A stretch of DNA of 64,000 bases, taken from assembly GCF_001277195.1 (NCBI RefSeq), contig NZ_CP012268.1, forward strand, positions 2,294,001 to 2,358,000, given 5' to 3'. The number at the start of each line of letters is the position of its first letter. The stretch's first letter is position 1. Below, piece after piece: positions 1 to 7,640 of this stretch. A program made the position numbers and the translations under genes. The notes under the pieces were generated by a model. The model ran no database searches. It had not been told where the DNA came from and was given only the letters and a program-made list of their open reading frames with translations. The DNA is from Cronobacter muytjensii ATCC 51329 (lineage in GTDB: Bacteria; Pseudomonadota; Gammaproteobacteria; Enterobacterales; Enterobacteriaceae).

Positions 1-792
1 ACAAAACCGGTTTCGCTATTGCGAGAGCGAGTCGGTATGAAACTGCTGCCATCAGTGGATGTTCGCGATATTGCTCAGCTGCTCGATGAGTACGTCACTG
101 CCGGTCAGCCGAGAATGGCTCAGGTCGTCAGAACTGTGCTGGTAGATATTTTTAAAGAAGCGCAGCATGCGGGTGAAGTTCCTCCAGGTTACGATCCAGC
201 TTCAGCAACTAAAAAGCCCCGCCGAAAAGTTACACGCCAGCGCCTCAGTCTGGAGGAATGGCAGCGGATATTCGAGATTGCAGACACCAACCATCAGTAT
301 ATGGGTAACGCTATGTTGCTGGCTTTGGTAACCGGCCAACGCCTGGGTGATATTTCGAAAATGAAGTTTAGCGATGTCTGGGATGATCAATTACACATTA
401 TTCAGGAGAAAACAGGAAGCAAAATAGCGATCCCATTATCGCTCCGCCTGAATGCAATTAACTGGAGTTTGCGGGATGTTATAGCGCGCTGTCGGGATTA
501 TGCGGTTAGCCCTTACCTCGTCCATTTTTTCAGGGCCACGTCGCAAGCAGAACGAGGCGCCCCAGTTAAAGCGAACACGCTAACCATGAATTTTAGTAAG
601 GCTCGGGATAAGGCAGAAATTGACTGGGGGGAAGGAACGCCAGCGACATTCCACGAGCAGAGATCACTATCTGAACGTCTTTATAAGGAGCAAGGGATTG
701 ACACGAAAAAGTTGCTCGGCCACAAGTCGCAGCAACAAACCGATCGTTATAACGACGACCGAGGGAAGGACTGGACGACGATTGCAATTTAG
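1..792 (+). CDS. Prophage integrase, tyrosine recombinase (5' end outside window)
   Basis: The reading frame is open from the first base, so the N-terminal arm-binding domain lies mostly outside the window; the TTG at 19 is not a credible start. The catalytic domain is complete: arginine in TGQRLGD, lysine in EKTGSK, the HEQRS box, the LLGHKS histidine, and the tyrosine nucleophile in TDRYND, followed by a KDW...IAI tail. It would carry out site-specific integration and excision of a lambdoid phage. It converges on icd, which is the arrangement known for e14 and P21 integrases that use the icd 3' end. The catalytic residues are all present, so this part looks functional; whether a whole prophage lies to the left cannot be seen. 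Confidence 0.9.
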   Translation, partial: TKPVSLLRERVGMKLLPSVDVRDIAQLLDEYVTAGQPRMAQVVRTVLVDIFKEAQHAGEVPPGYDPASATKKPRRKVTRQRLSLEEWQRIFEIADTNHQYMGNAMLLALVTGQRLGDISKMKFSDVWDDQLHIIQEKTGSKIAIPLSLRLNAINWSLRDVIARCRDYAVSPYLVHFFRATSQAERGAPVKANTLTMNFSKARDKAEIDWGEGTPATFHEQRSLSERLYKEQGIDTKKLLGHKSQQQTDRYNDDRGKDWTTIAI

Positions 793-807
793 GTTTTTGG
801 GGTGGGG

Positions 808-840
808 TTTTGATAACTTGTTTTGATAAAATTTTGATAA
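808..840 (+). repeat. Three direct TTTTGATAA repeats, probable integrase arm-type sites
   Basis: TTTTGATAA occurs at 808-816, 821-829 and 832-840, starting 16 bases after the integrase stop codon. In phage lambda three tandem arm sites (P'1 to P'3) occupy the same place, between the 3' end of int and the crossover core. The repeats are seen directly; their role as arm-binding sites is inferred from position, number and spacing. Confidence 0.6.
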
Positions 841-860
841 CCGTTCCAAATCTAATAATA

Positions 861-890
861 AAGAACGGAAACCAATCGGCTCCCGTTCTT
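861..890 (-). terminator. Rho-independent terminator after icd
   Basis: AAGAACGG at 861-868 pairs with CCGTTCTT at 883-890. Read on the minus strand the hairpin lies 20 bases after the icd stop codon and is followed by TTATTATTAG. The loop can pair further. It may have arrived with the phage, because it lies on the phage side of the icd stop. Confidence 0.6.
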
Positions 891-909
891 ACCTAACCCA
901 AAATCTGGA

Positions 910-1075
910 TTACATGTTCGCGATGATAGCGTCGCCAAACTCTGAACATTTCAGCAGCTTAGCGCCTTCCATCAGGCGTTCGAAGTCATAGGTCACGGTC
1001 TTGTTGTTGATAGCGCCTTCCATACCTTTCACGATAAGGTCAGCCGCTTCGAACCATTCCAAATGACGCAGCATC
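910..1075. other. Likely prophage attachment region in the icd 3' end
   Basis: e14 and P21 are known to recombine within the last part of icd and to bring a replacement 3' end that restores the protein. The integrase and its presumed arm sites abut this region here, so the crossover core should lie in or next to the last ~165 bases of icd. The limits given follow the E. coli e14 case and were not determined from a repeat visible in the window. Confidence 0.4.
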
Positions 1076-2160
1076 ATTTCAGCGGAGAGAATGATAGAGC
1101 CCGGGTTAACTTTGTCCTGGCCTGCGTATTTCGGCGCGGTGCCGTGGGTCGCTTCAAACAGCGCGCATTCGTCGCCGATGTTCGCGCCCGGCGCGATGCC
1201 GATGCCGCCAACCTGGGCTGCCAGGGCGTCAGAGATGTAGTCGCCGTTGAGGTTCATACAAGCAATAACGTCATATTCCGCCGGACGCAGCAGGATCTGC
1301 TGCAGGAAGGCGTCGGCAATCACATCTTTCACCACAATCTCTTTGCCGTTGTTCGGGTTCTTGATTTTCACCCACGGGCCGCCGTCGATAAGCTCGCCGC
1401 CGAACTCTTCACGTGCCAGCTGGTAGCCCCAGTCTTTAAACGCGCCTTCGGTGAATTTCATGATGTTGCCTTTATGCACCAGGGTCACGGATTCGCGATC
1501 GTTGGTGATGGCGTATTCAATCGCCGCGCGCACCAGACGTTTGGTGCCTTCTTCAGAACACGGCTTGATGCCGATGCCGCAATGTTCCGGGAAGCGGATT
1601 TTCTTCACGCCCATTTCTTCGCGCAGGAATTTGATGACTTTTTCCGCGTCGGCAGAGTCGGCTTTCCACTCAATGCCCGCGTAGATGTCTTCGGAGTTCT
1701 CACGGAAGATGACCATGTCGGTCAGTTCCGGGTGTTTTACCGGGCTTGGGGTGCCCTGGTAGTAACGCACCGGGCGCAGGCAGACGTAAAGGTCCAGCTC
1801 CTGACGCAGGGCGACGTTAAGGGAGCGAATACCGCCGCCAACCGGCGTGGTCAGCGGGCCTTTGATGGCAACGCGATATTCACGAATCAGATCCAGGGTT
1901 TCCTGGGGCAGCCAGACATCCTGGCCGTAAAGCTGGGTAGATTTCTCACCGGTGTAAATTTCCATCCAGGAAATTTTACGCTCGCCTTTGTAGGCTTTCT
2001 CAACCGCGGCGTCGACCACTTTCAGCATCGCTGGGGTAACGTCCACGCCGATACCGTCGCCTTCAATGAACGGGATGATCGGGTTGTGGGGTACATTCAG
2101 CTGGCCGTTTTGCGCTGTGATCTTTTCACCTTCCGCCGGAACTACTACTTTGCTTTCCAT
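910..2160 (-). CDS. icd: Isocitrate dehydrogenase (NADP+)
   Basis: The TCA-cycle enzyme converting isocitrate to 2-oxoglutarate, CO2 and NADPH in the cytoplasm. The 416 residues equal the E. coli length. Serine 113 in GGIRSLNVALRQ is the residue phosphorylated by AceK to divert flux into the glyoxylate shunt. The C-terminal half carries the metal and cofactor segments (MNLNGDYISD, ECALFEATHGTAPKYAG). The start is supported by GGAGAGGTG just upstream. It is divergent from rluE and convergent with the integrase. The last codons are intact although this is probably a phage insertion site, so the 3' end may be phage-supplied. Confidence 0.97.
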   Translation of the reverse strand: MESKVVVPAEGEKITAQNGQLNVPHNPIIPFIEGDGIGVDVTPAMLKVVDAAVEKAYKGERKISWMEIYTGEKSTQLYGQDVWLPQETLDLIREYRVAIKGPLTTPVGGGIRSLNVALRQELDLYVCLRPVRYYQGTPSPVKHPELTDMVIFRENSEDIYAGIEWKADSADAEKVIKFLREEMGVKKIRFPEHCGIGIKPCSEEGTKRLVRAAIEYAITNDRESVTLVHKGNIMKFTEGAFKDWGYQLAREEFGGELIDGGPWVKIKNPNNGKEIVVKDVIADAFLQQILLRPAEYDVIACMNLNGDYISDALAAQVGGIGIAPGANIGDECALFEATHGTAPKYAGQDKVNPGSIILSAEMMLRHLEWFEAADLIVKGMEGAINNKTVTYDFERLMEGAKLLKCSEFGDAIIANM

Positions 2161-2271
2161 TCACCTCTCCTTCGAGCGCTTCTGGTTGTGACTCATTTTG
2201 TTAATGATTTGTAATAGGCGTGATAATACTACCTTAATGTTCTGCCCCATGCCACGCCCTTATGAATAGGG

Positions 2272-2277
2272 TATAAT
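2272..2277 (+). promoter_or_regulatory. Consensus -10 box TATAAT overlapping the annotated rluE start
   Basis: A perfect TATAAT sits at 2272-2277 and shares AT with the ATG at 2276. No good -35 element is visible 16-18 bases upstream. If it is a promoter, transcription would begin near 2284 and translation would have to start at the internal ATG at 2306. Confidence 0.45.
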
Positions 2278-2932
2278 GCGGCAATTGATAAAGCCTGAAA
2301 ATAGTATGCAGAAAACTTCTTTTAGAAATCACCGGCTTGAGCGATTCAGCTCACAACATTCCGCTAAGCGCCGCAAACCCGAAGGCCCGAAACGGCTGAT
2401 CCTGTTTAATAAACCCTACGATGTGCTGCCGCAGTTTACCGATGAGTCCGGGCGCCAGACGCTGAAGGATTTTATTCCGGTGCCGGGTGTTTACGCCGCA
2501 GGGCGTCTGGATCGCGACAGCGAAGGGTTGCTGGTGCTGACCAACGACGGCGCGCTACAGGCGAAATTAACTCAGCCCGGCAAACGCACCGGTAAAATCT
2601 ATTTTGTGCAGGTCGAAGGCGAGCCGACAGAAGAAGCGCTGGCGAAACTCCGCGTGGGCGTAACGCTGAATGACGGGCCGACGCTCCCTGCCGGCGTGGA
2701 ACGGGTCGACGAGCCCGCCTGGCTGTGGCCGCGTAATCCGCCCATCCGAGAGCGCAAATCCATTCCTGCCTGCTGGCTTAAAATAACCCTTTATGAAGGC
2801 CGCAACCGCCAGGTGCGCCGTATGACGGCGCATATCGGTTTCCCGACGCTGCGGCTGATTCGGTACGCGATGGGCGACTATACTCTCGAGGATCTGGCCT
2901 GCGGCCAGTGGCGAGAAATAACGCTCAAATAA
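2276..2932 (+). CDS. rluE: 23S rRNA pseudouridine(2457) synthase RluE
   Basis: Isomerises U2457 of 23S rRNA to pseudouridine during 50S assembly. It belongs to the RsuA family: the catalytic aspartate is in GRLDRDSEGLLVLTNDG (about residue 79), and the conserved ending motif is LYEGRNRQVRRMTAHIGFPTLRLIR. The 218 residues match the E. coli protein, including the MRQLI N-terminus as annotated there. A second in-frame ATG at 2306 (MQKTSF) may be the true start because a perfect -10 box overlaps the first ATG. nudJ follows after a 10-base gap, so the two are probably cotranscribed. Confidence 0.93.
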   Translation: MRQLIKPENSMQKTSFRNHRLERFSSQHSAKRRKPEGPKRLILFNKPYDVLPQFTDESGRQTLKDFIPVPGVYAAGRLDRDSEGLLVLTNDGALQAKLTQPGKRTGKIYFVQVEGEPTEEALAKLRVGVTLNDGPTLPAGVERVDEPAWLWPRNPPIRERKSIPACWLKITLYEGRNRQVRRMTAHIGFPTLRLIRYAMGDYTLEDLACGQWREITLK

Positions 2933-2942
2933 GGAGAACCGG

Positions 2943-3392
2943 ATGTTCAAACCTCATGTTACCGTCGCCTGCGTGGTTCACGCGCAGGGCAAATTTCTGG
3001 TCGTGGAAGAGACCATCAACGGCAAGGCGCTGTGGAACCAGCCCGCCGGCCATCTCGAAGCCGACGAAACGCTCCTGGAGGCCGCCCGCCGTGAATTGTG
3101 GGAAGAAACCGGCATTCGCGCAGAGCCACAGCATTTTCTGCGTCTGCATCAGTGGCAAGCGCCCGATAACACGCCCTTTTTGCGCTTCCTGTTCAGTATT
3201 GAACTCGATGCGCCGCTGCCGACCGAGCCGCACGACAGCGATATCGACTGCTGCCGTTGGGTGAGCGCCGACGAAATCCTCACCGCCGGAAACCTGCGCT
3301 CGCCGCTGGTAGCGGAAAGCATCCGCACCTGGCAGCAGGGCGAACGCTACCCGCTCTCGCTTATCGGCGCGTTTAACTGGCCGTTCCACTAA
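2943..3392 (+). CDS. nudJ: Nudix phosphatase NudJ
   Basis: A small cytoplasmic Nudix hydrolase; the E. coli enzyme releases phosphate from nucleoside di- and triphosphates and from HMP pyrophosphate, a thiamin precursor. The Nudix box is complete in GHLEADETLLEAARRELWEETG (glycine, then REL-EE-G). AAGGAG lies upstream of the ATG. Length is 149 residues against about 153 in E. coli. In E. coli the next gene is mnmA; here a chemoreceptor gene is interposed. Confidence 0.93.
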   Translation: MFKPHVTVACVVHAQGKFLVVEETINGKALWNQPAGHLEADETLLEAARRELWEETGIRAEPQHFLRLHQWQAPDNTPFLRFLFSIELDAPLPTEPHDSDIDCCRWVSADEILTAGNLRSPLVAESIRTWQQGERYPLSLIGAFNWPFH

Positions 3393-3574
3393 GCGTTTCG
3401 TCAGACCGCCCACATTTTTGTTTCGCCGCGAAACTTTTAACGGCAGCTTAACATGCTGCCGCTCACCGCTACATTTAGCATCTTCTCCCGTTGCCGTCGT
3501 TTTCGCCCGCGCGCATCCGCTGTTTTCGCTGAAAGAGCCTCGTTTTACGCCACCATTCACGCACTGCGCGTGAT

Positions 3575-3601
3575 TAAAGAACAAAAAATAAACGCCGATA
3601 G
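3575..3601 (+). promoter_or_regulatory. Flagellar sigma-28 (FliA) promoter
   Basis: TAAA at 3575-3578, exactly 15 bases, then GCCGATAG at 3594-3601. The family consensus is TAAA-N15-GCCGATAA, so one base of the -10 element differs. It lies 70 bases before the chemoreceptor start. The rest of the 278-base nudJ-receptor gap holds nothing else I recognise. Confidence 0.8.
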
Positions 3602-3670
3602 AGCATTGACCAGGAGGCTCTAAGCGAAGGGACAGTAATGATATTTCGTGGTTGATCCTGAGGAGCCGTG

Positions 3671-5620
3671 ATGGCCAGACAATCCGTACATAAAAAGATG
3701 AGTACCCGCGCGCAGATGCTGTTGACGGGCGCCTTAACCATCACGCTGGGGTTTGTTGTCACCATCGGCGTGTTGAGCTGGCAGTCCAGCAATGAACAAA
3801 AATCTCTGGCCGAAAGCTACTTAAAACAGATAGCTCAGAGCGAGGCGCTGAAAATCCAGCAGGAGCTGAACTACGCGCGCGATGTGGCGCATAACCTCGG
3901 TCACAGCATGGCGGCACTCCCCCGTGCGGGCGTCACCGATCGCAACGTCGCTGACAAACTGCTGGAAGGCGCGCTGCGCGATAATCCTGATTACCTGTCG
4001 GTCTCGGTGATTTTTGAAGAGAACGCCTTTGACGGACGTGATGCGGAATTCGACGGCAAGCCCGGACAGGCGCCGAAAGGCCGCTACGCCTTTTTTGTCG
4101 ACCACGATCAGGCGGGCAACTATAAATTCCATCCCCTGCTTTCTTATCTGACGCCAGGCCAGGGCGACTACTATCTGATCCCACAAAAGACGCAGAAAGA
4201 CACGCTAATCGAGCCTTACAGCTACGCCTATAACGGCGTGCCGACGCTGCTCACCTCCGTGGCGGCGCCCATCATCACCGACGGCAAACTCCAGGGCGTG
4301 GTGACCTCCGATATTTCTCTGGCCTCACTGCAACAGAAAGTTAACCAGATTAAACCGTGGGAAGGCGGCGGCTATGCCGTGCTGCTCTCCACCGCAGGCA
4401 AAGTTATCTCTTACCCGGACAAAAAGCTGACCAGCAAACCCTTTCCTGGCGATACCGCCGGTTTCACCAGCAACGTGGTGGAGCAGGAAGATCCGATCCT
4501 TGGCGAGCAAGCGTTAGTGACCTGGCAGCCGGTGAGCATCGGCACCAGTACCGATAAATGGTATCTCGGCGTCGTGGCGCCGGTAAGCCAGGTGATGGCG
4601 GCCGCCAACCGCCAGCTCATGAATGCGATTATCCTGATGGTAGTGAGCATTCTGCTGGTGAGCGCGCTGCTGGGCATCGTCTTTAGCCGCAAAGTGCTCA
4701 AACCGCTCGGCGGTGAACCGCTGGAGGCGGCCACCATCGCGCTGGCGGTGGCCGACGGCAAGCTGGATAACGTGGTGCCGGTCAAGCCGGGGGATCGCGG
4801 TAGTCTGTTCTACGCGCTGCACACCATGCAGGCGCAGTTGCGCGGCATCGTCGGGCAGATCAAAGAGGCGAGCGACTCTGTCCGTCAGGGCGCGGGCGAA
4901 ATAGTCAGCGGCAATATTAACCTCTCTTCGCGAACCGAAGAACAGGCTGCGGCGCTGGAACAGACCGCGGCGAGCATGGAGCAGATCAGCGCCACGGTGA
5001 AGCACAACGCCGCCAATGCGCATCATGCGACCGAACTGACCGCCAACGCCACGCAGATAGCCAGCCGCGGTGAAGCGCTGGTCGGCCAGGTTGTACAAAC
5101 GATGGCGCAGATTGACGACAGCTCGAAGAAAATCAGCGACATCACCACCATGATCAACAGCATCGCGTTCCAGACCAATATTCTGGCGCTCAACGCCGCG
5201 GTAGAGGCGGCGCGCGCGGGCGAACAGGGCCGCGGCTTCGCGGTGGTGGCAAGTGAAGTACGAAGCCTGGCACAGCGCAGCGCCAACGCGGTGAAAGAGA
5301 TAGCCGCACTGATTGAAGAGTCGGGCCAGCGTGTCGCCAACGGCGTGCAGCTGGTGAACGACGCCGGGAAAACCATGCAAGAGATGACCCAGGCGGTGCA
5401 CTCCGTGCAAACCATCATCGGCGAAATCGTCAGCGCGTCTGATGAGCAGTCGAAAGGCATCAGCCAGGTGACTATCGCCGTCAATGAGATGGATGGCGTA
5501 ACCCAGCAGAACGCCGCGTTGGTGCAGCAGATGGCCGCCGCCGCCAGCTCGCTTGAAGAGCAGGCGCAGCAACTGGCGCAAACCGTCGAACAGTTCAGCC
5601 TCGACGAACGCTACGCATAA
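3671..5620 (+). CDS. Methyl-accepting chemotaxis protein with double-Cache sensor
   Basis: A transmembrane chemoreceptor. In order: a membrane helix (about 14-38), a long periplasmic region of dCache type (about 39-315), a second helix (about 317-338), a HAMP region, and a cytoplasmic signalling hairpin. The tip IAFQTNILALNAAVEAARAG (about 498-517) is the CheA/CheW contact and GRGFAVVASEVRSLAQRSA follows. There is a GTG at 3668, but the ATG at 3671 is better spaced from AGGAG (3661). The C-terminus (QFSLDERYA) lacks the NWETF-type pentapeptide that tethers CheR. The ligand is unknown; related Cache receptors often bind amino acids. Not present at this site in E. coli. Confidence 0.93.
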   Translation: MARQSVHKKMSTRAQMLLTGALTITLGFVVTIGVLSWQSSNEQKSLAESYLKQIAQSEALKIQQELNYARDVAHNLGHSMAALPRAGVTDRNVADKLLEGALRDNPDYLSVSVIFEENAFDGRDAEFDGKPGQAPKGRYAFFVDHDQAGNYKFHPLLSYLTPGQGDYYLIPQKTQKDTLIEPYSYAYNGVPTLLTSVAAPIITDGKLQGVVTSDISLASLQQKVNQIKPWEGGGYAVLLSTAGKVISYPDKKLTSKPFPGDTAGFTSNVVEQEDPILGEQALVTWQPVSIGTSTDKWYLGVVAPVSQVMAAANRQLMNAIILMVVSILLVSALLGIVFSRKVLKPLGGEPLEAATIALAVADGKLDNVVPVKPGDRGSLFYALHTMQAQLRGIVGQIKEASDSVRQGAGEIVSGNINLSSRTEEQAAALEQTAASMEQISATVKHNAANAHHATELTANATQIASRGEALVGQVVQTMAQIDDSSKKISDITTMINSIAFQTNILALNAAVEAARAGEQGRGFAVVASEVRSLAQRSANAVKEIAALIEESGQRVANGVQLVNDAGKTMQEMTQAVHSVQTIIGEIVSASDEQSKGISQVTIAVNEMDGVTQQNAALVQQMAAAASSLEEQAQQLAQTVEQFSLDERYA

Positions 5621-5630
5621 ACCGACAGGC

Positions 5631-5650
5631 GGGGCCGCAGCCGCGGCTCC
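5631..5650 (+). terminator. Weak hairpin after the chemoreceptor gene
   Basis: GGGGCCGC at 5631-5638 pairs with GCGGCTCC at 5643-5650 with one G-T pair, ten bases after the stop. Only a short T run (CTTT) follows, so termination is doubtful. Confidence 0.35.
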
Positions 5651-5827
5651 GCGTCTTTGACATCACCGTCCCCTGTCCTGCCTTTCAGCCTCTCGCCGCG
5701 GGTCGCAATTCTTGCCGTTAAACGCTTTTCTTCACGTCCGAAGGCCAACCCGGCGCGCGCAGGGGGTGTTTGCGTCGCCAGCGCGTGCTAGAATACGCCG
5801 CCTTTGTTTTATGTCGTGAGTGGTGCA

Positions 5828-6937
5828 ATGTCTGATAACAGCCAGAAAAAAGTCATCGTCGGAATGTCCGGCGGCGTCGATTCCTCCGTTTCCGCTTACC
5901 TGCTGCAACAGCAGGGCTATCAGGTGGAAGGTCTCTTTATGAAGAACTGGGAAGAGGATGACGGCGAGGATTATTGCACGGCCGCCTCTGACCTCGCCGA
6001 CGCCCAGGCGGTGTGCGATAAGCTCGGCATCGAGCTGCATACCGTGAACTTCGCGGCAGAGTACTGGGATAACGTGTTTGAGCATTTCCTGGCGGAATAT
6101 AAAGCCGGACGCACGCCAAACCCGGATATCCTGTGCAACAAAGAAATTAAATTCAAAGCCTTCCTGGAGTTTGCTGCTGAAGACCTGGGCGCCGATTATA
6201 TCGCGACCGGCCACTACGTGCGCCGCGCGGATGTTGACGGTAAAAGCCGCCTGCTGCGCGGTCTCGACGGCAATAAAGACCAGAGCTACTTCCTCTACAC
6301 GCTCGGCCACGATCAGGTCGCGCAGAGCCTGTTCCCGGTCGGCGAGCTGGAAAAACCGGAAGTGCGCCGTATCGCCGAAGAACTCGACCTGGTGACCGCG
6401 AAGAAAAAAGATTCCACCGGCATCTGCTTTATCGGCGAGCGCAAGTTCCGCGAGTTCCTTGGCCGCTACCTGCCCGCGCAGCCGGGTAAAATCGTGACCG
6501 TCGACGGTGACACCCTCGGCGAGCACCAGGGGCTGATGTATCATACGCTCGGCCAGCGCAAAGGCCTCGGCATCGGCGGCACCAAAGACGGCGGCGAAGA
6601 GCCATGGTACGTGGTGGATAAAGACGTTGAAAACAACATTCTTATCGTCGCCCAGGGCCACGATCACCCACGTCTGATGTCTGTCGGTCTGATTGCGCAG
6701 CAGTTGCACTGGGTTAATCGCGAGCCGGTCACCGCGCCGTTTACCTGCACCGTAAAAACCCGCTATCGTCAGGGCGATATTCCCTGCACCGTGCGCCCGC
6801 TGGATGAAGACCGCATCGAAGTGCTGTTTGACGAGCCGGTTTCTGCGGTCACGCCGGGGCAGTCCGCCGTGTTTTATCAGGGTGAAGTCTGCCTCGGCGG
6901 CGGAATCATCGAACAGCGCCTGCCGCTACCGGTATAA
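5828..6937 (+). CDS. mnmA: tRNA-specific 2-thiouridylase MnmA
   Basis: Puts sulfur on U34 of Lys, Glu and Gln tRNAs, using ATP and sulfur relayed from IscS through the Tus proteins. The PP-loop SGGVDSS is at residues 14-20; the two catalytic cysteines are in NPDILCNKE (about 103) and STGICFIGERKF (about 200). The 369 residues match E. coli (368). An upstream in-frame ATG at 5804 adds eight residues absent from the family, so 5828 (MSDNSQKK) is preferred. It opens the mnmA-hflD-purB run. Confidence 0.96.
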   Translation: MSDNSQKKVIVGMSGGVDSSVSAYLLQQQGYQVEGLFMKNWEEDDGEDYCTAASDLADAQAVCDKLGIELHTVNFAAEYWDNVFEHFLAEYKAGRTPNPDILCNKEIKFKAFLEFAAEDLGADYIATGHYVRRADVDGKSRLLRGLDGNKDQSYFLYTLGHDQVAQSLFPVGELEKPEVRRIAEELDLVTAKKKDSTGICFIGERKFREFLGRYLPAQPGKIVTVDGDTLGEHQGLMYHTLGQRKGLGIGGTKDGGEEPWYVVDKDVENNILIVAQGHDHPRLMSVGLIAQQLHWVNREPVTAPFTCTVKTRYRQGDIPCTVRPLDEDRIEVLFDEPVSAVTPGQSAVFYQGEVCLGGGIIEQRLPLPV

Positions 6938-6993
6938 CTGAGATGCCGCTTACGCGGCGATAACCAAGACGCCGCGGTCAAAAAGGAGCACGT

Positions 6994-7623
6994 GTGGCAA
7001 AGAACTTCTACGACATCACCCTTGCGCTGGCGGGCATCTGTCAGTCGGCGCGTCTGGTTCAGGAGCTCGCGCATCAGGGCACGTGCGACGCCAGGGCGCT
7101 GCGCGTCTCGCTGAAAAGCGTGATTGACCAGAACCCGGCGTCTACCCTTGACGTATTCGGCGGTGAAGAAGCCGGGCTCAAAACCGGTCTGGAAACGCTG
7201 CTTGGCATCCTCAACACCAGCAACCGTCAGGGCCTCGGCGCCGAACTGACGCGCTACACCTTAAGCCTGATGGTGCTGGAGCGTAAGCTTGCCGGCAGCA
7301 AAGGCGCCATGAATACCCTTGGCAACCGTATCGCCGATTTAAGCCGCCAGCTTGAGCACTTCGATCTGGAATCCGACACGCTGATGAACGCGATGGCCGG
7401 GATCTACGTGGATGTGATTAGCCCGCTTGGCCCGCGCATTCAGGTCAACGGCTCGCCTGCCGTGCTGCAAAGCCCGCAGGTACAGGCCAAAGTTCGCGCC
7501 ACGCTGCTCGCCGGTATCCGCGCCGCGGTACTCTGGCAGCAGGTCGGCGGCGGACGGCTGCAACTGATGTTTTCCCGTAATCGTCTGACCACCCAGGCGA
7601 AACAAATTCTTGCTCAATGTTAA
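6994..7623 (+). CDS. hflD: High-frequency lysogenization protein HflD
   Basis: A peripheral membrane protein; in E. coli it binds the lambda CII activator and limits lysogeny. The mostly helical protein (MAKNFYDITLALAGICQSARLVQELA) starts with GTG, placed eight bases after AAAAGGAG. The 209 residues end ILAQC, a few residues shorter than the 213 of E. coli. It lies between mnmA and purB as in E. coli, with purB 17 bases downstream. Its cellular role apart from phage biology is unclear. Confidence 0.93.
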   Translation: MAKNFYDITLALAGICQSARLVQELAHQGTCDARALRVSLKSVIDQNPASTLDVFGGEEAGLKTGLETLLGILNTSNRQGLGAELTRYTLSLMVLERKLAGSKGAMNTLGNRIADLSRQLEHFDLESDTLMNAMAGIYVDVISPLGPRIQVNGSPAVLQSPQVQAKVRATLLAGIRAAVLWQQVGGGRLQLMFSRNRLTTQAKQILAQC

Positions 7624-7640
7624 CCTCTCAGGAGTGACTG

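Noticed and set aside
1063..2214. 383-codon open frame opposite icd
   Set aside because: It is the antisense of a GC-rich real gene, with low-complexity Arg/Val-rich translation and no family resemblance.
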